Assembly: GCA_002501135.1 (NCBI GenBank)
Contig: DLRQ01000029.1
Location: 813 to 14,856, forward strand
Origin: Candidatus Neomicrothrix sp. UBA7884
GTDB lineage: Bacteria > Actinomycetota > Acidimicrobiia > Acidimicrobiales > MedAcidi-G1
Length of the DNA stretch: 14,044 bases
Direction: 5' to 3'
Program-made: the position numbers and the translations under genes
The notes under the pieces: generated by a model
What the model saw: only the letters and a program-made list of their open reading frames with translations
Told to the model about the DNA's origin: nothing
Database searches by the model: none
Shown: piece after piece, positions 13,869 through 14,044 of the stretch
Position numbering within the stretch: position 1 is the first letter of the stretch
Layout of the letters: each line of letters opens with the position of its first letter

Positions 13869-13882
13869 CTGACCATCAGACC
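13861..13882. promoter_or_regulatory. GntR (FadR/FCD-type) operator, copy 2
   Basis: ATGGTC-T-GACCAT at 13864-13876 is a perfect 6+1+6 dyad with the TGGT-N3-ACCA core. It overlaps a second dyad, GGTCTGA-CCA-TCAGACC (13866-13882). The block differs from the copy at 5788-5809 only at the centre base. It lies 32 nt before the lipoprotein start codon, in the 96-nt gap after the Rieske gene, which places the transporter gene in the same regulon as the operon. Confidence 0.85.
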
Positions 13883-13914
13883 GAAACTGCCCGAAAGGGA
13901 GAGGGGTTCCTGCA

Positions 13915-14044
13915 ATGAGAAGGTTTTCGAAGGTACTAGTCATAGCGCTGACATTGGCGCTCGTCGCGGCCGCCTGTGGCTCCGATGCTGCTGAAGAGGC
14001 GGCTCCGGCTGCGACTACAGCGGCTGCTGCTGCGACTACTGCGG
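13915..14044 (+). CDS. Substrate-binding lipoprotein, probably ABC-type; cut by window edge
   Basis: Only the first 43 residues are visible. They begin with MRRFSK, continue with a hydrophobic core, and end the signal peptide with LALVAAAC, a lipobox with Cys21 as the lipidation site. An acidic, then Ala/Thr-rich linker follows (CGSDAAEEAAPAATT and on). This is the usual start of solute-binding lipoproteins of ABC importers in Acidimicrobiia-like actinomycetes, but the ligand domain lies outside the window, so the ABC assignment is inference. The ATG has GGAGAGG (13898-13904) 10 nt upstream. A 15-nt unit coding for the Ala-Ala-Thr-Thr linker recurs at 14008-14022 and 14029-14043 with one mismatch. 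Its own promoter carries the second GntR operator, suggesting that it captures the compound degraded by the upstream operon. Confidence 0.75.
   Translation, partial: MRRFSKVLVIALTLALVAAACGSDAAEEAAPAATTAAAAATTA

Noticed and set aside
14008..14043. Repeated 15-nt unit in the lipoprotein gene as a regulatory or mobile repeat
   Set aside because: It codes in frame for the Ala/Thr-rich linker after the lipobox, a common low-complexity region in such proteins.
5747..14044. Catabolic locus as a mobile element or genomic island
   Set aside because: No integrase, transposase, tRNA gene, flanking repeat or clear base-composition change was seen, so recent mobilisation is not supported.

Overview
The window is high-GC, densely packed DNA. 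I read it as an actinomycete chromosome, most likely Acidimicrobiia. The reasons are the basic, Gly/Pro/Arg-rich linker of IF-2, the infB-rbfA-truB-ribF housekeeping block, a leaderless-type promoter, and a lipoprotein whose Cys is followed by an Ala/Thr-rich acidic linker. The taxonomic call is inference. No rRNA, tRNA, CRISPR array, insertion sequence, phage gene or attachment site was seen, and no gene-free stretch exceeds about 100 bases.

Left part (1-5746): translation and cofactor genes. infB enters from the left edge without its N-terminus, followed by rbfA (30S maturation) and truB (tRNA pseudouridine 55 synthase), closely spaced on the plus strand. A small TSUP/TauE-SafE membrane exporter starts 5 nt after the truB stop. 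It converges on a minus-strand HpcH/HpaI-family aldolase, which diverges from ribF (bifunctional riboflavin kinase/FAD synthetase). truB and ribF are neighbours in many bacteria, so the TSUP and aldolase genes look like insertions into a conserved block.

Right part (5747-14044): a catabolic locus on the plus strand. Seven tightly packed genes encode a VOC-fold metalloprotein, a GntR/FCD regulator, a small cupin, a HyuA-type ATP-dependent subunit, a HyuB-type subunit, an AMP-forming acid-CoA ligase and a Rieske non-heme iron oxygenase. Three successive junctions (HyuA/HyuB, HyuB/ligase, ligase/Rieske) are ATGA stop-start overlaps. After a 96-nt gap an ABC-type substrate-binding lipoprotein begins and runs off the right edge.

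The most informative regulatory signal is a pair of nearly identical operators (ATGGTCWGACCAT plus a conserved third half-site). One lies before the VOC gene and one before the lipoprotein gene, and they match the TGGT-N3-ACCA pattern of FadR/FCD-type GntR proteins. Each overlaps a TATGGT -10 box. This supports one ligand-controlled regulon in which the encoded GntR protein represses its own operon and the uptake gene. The inferred role is uptake, oxygenation, ATP-dependent ring opening or carboxylation, and CoA activation of an unidentified small organic compound, perhaps a cyclic amide/imide, N-methylated compound or ketone. The substrate cannot be read from sequence.
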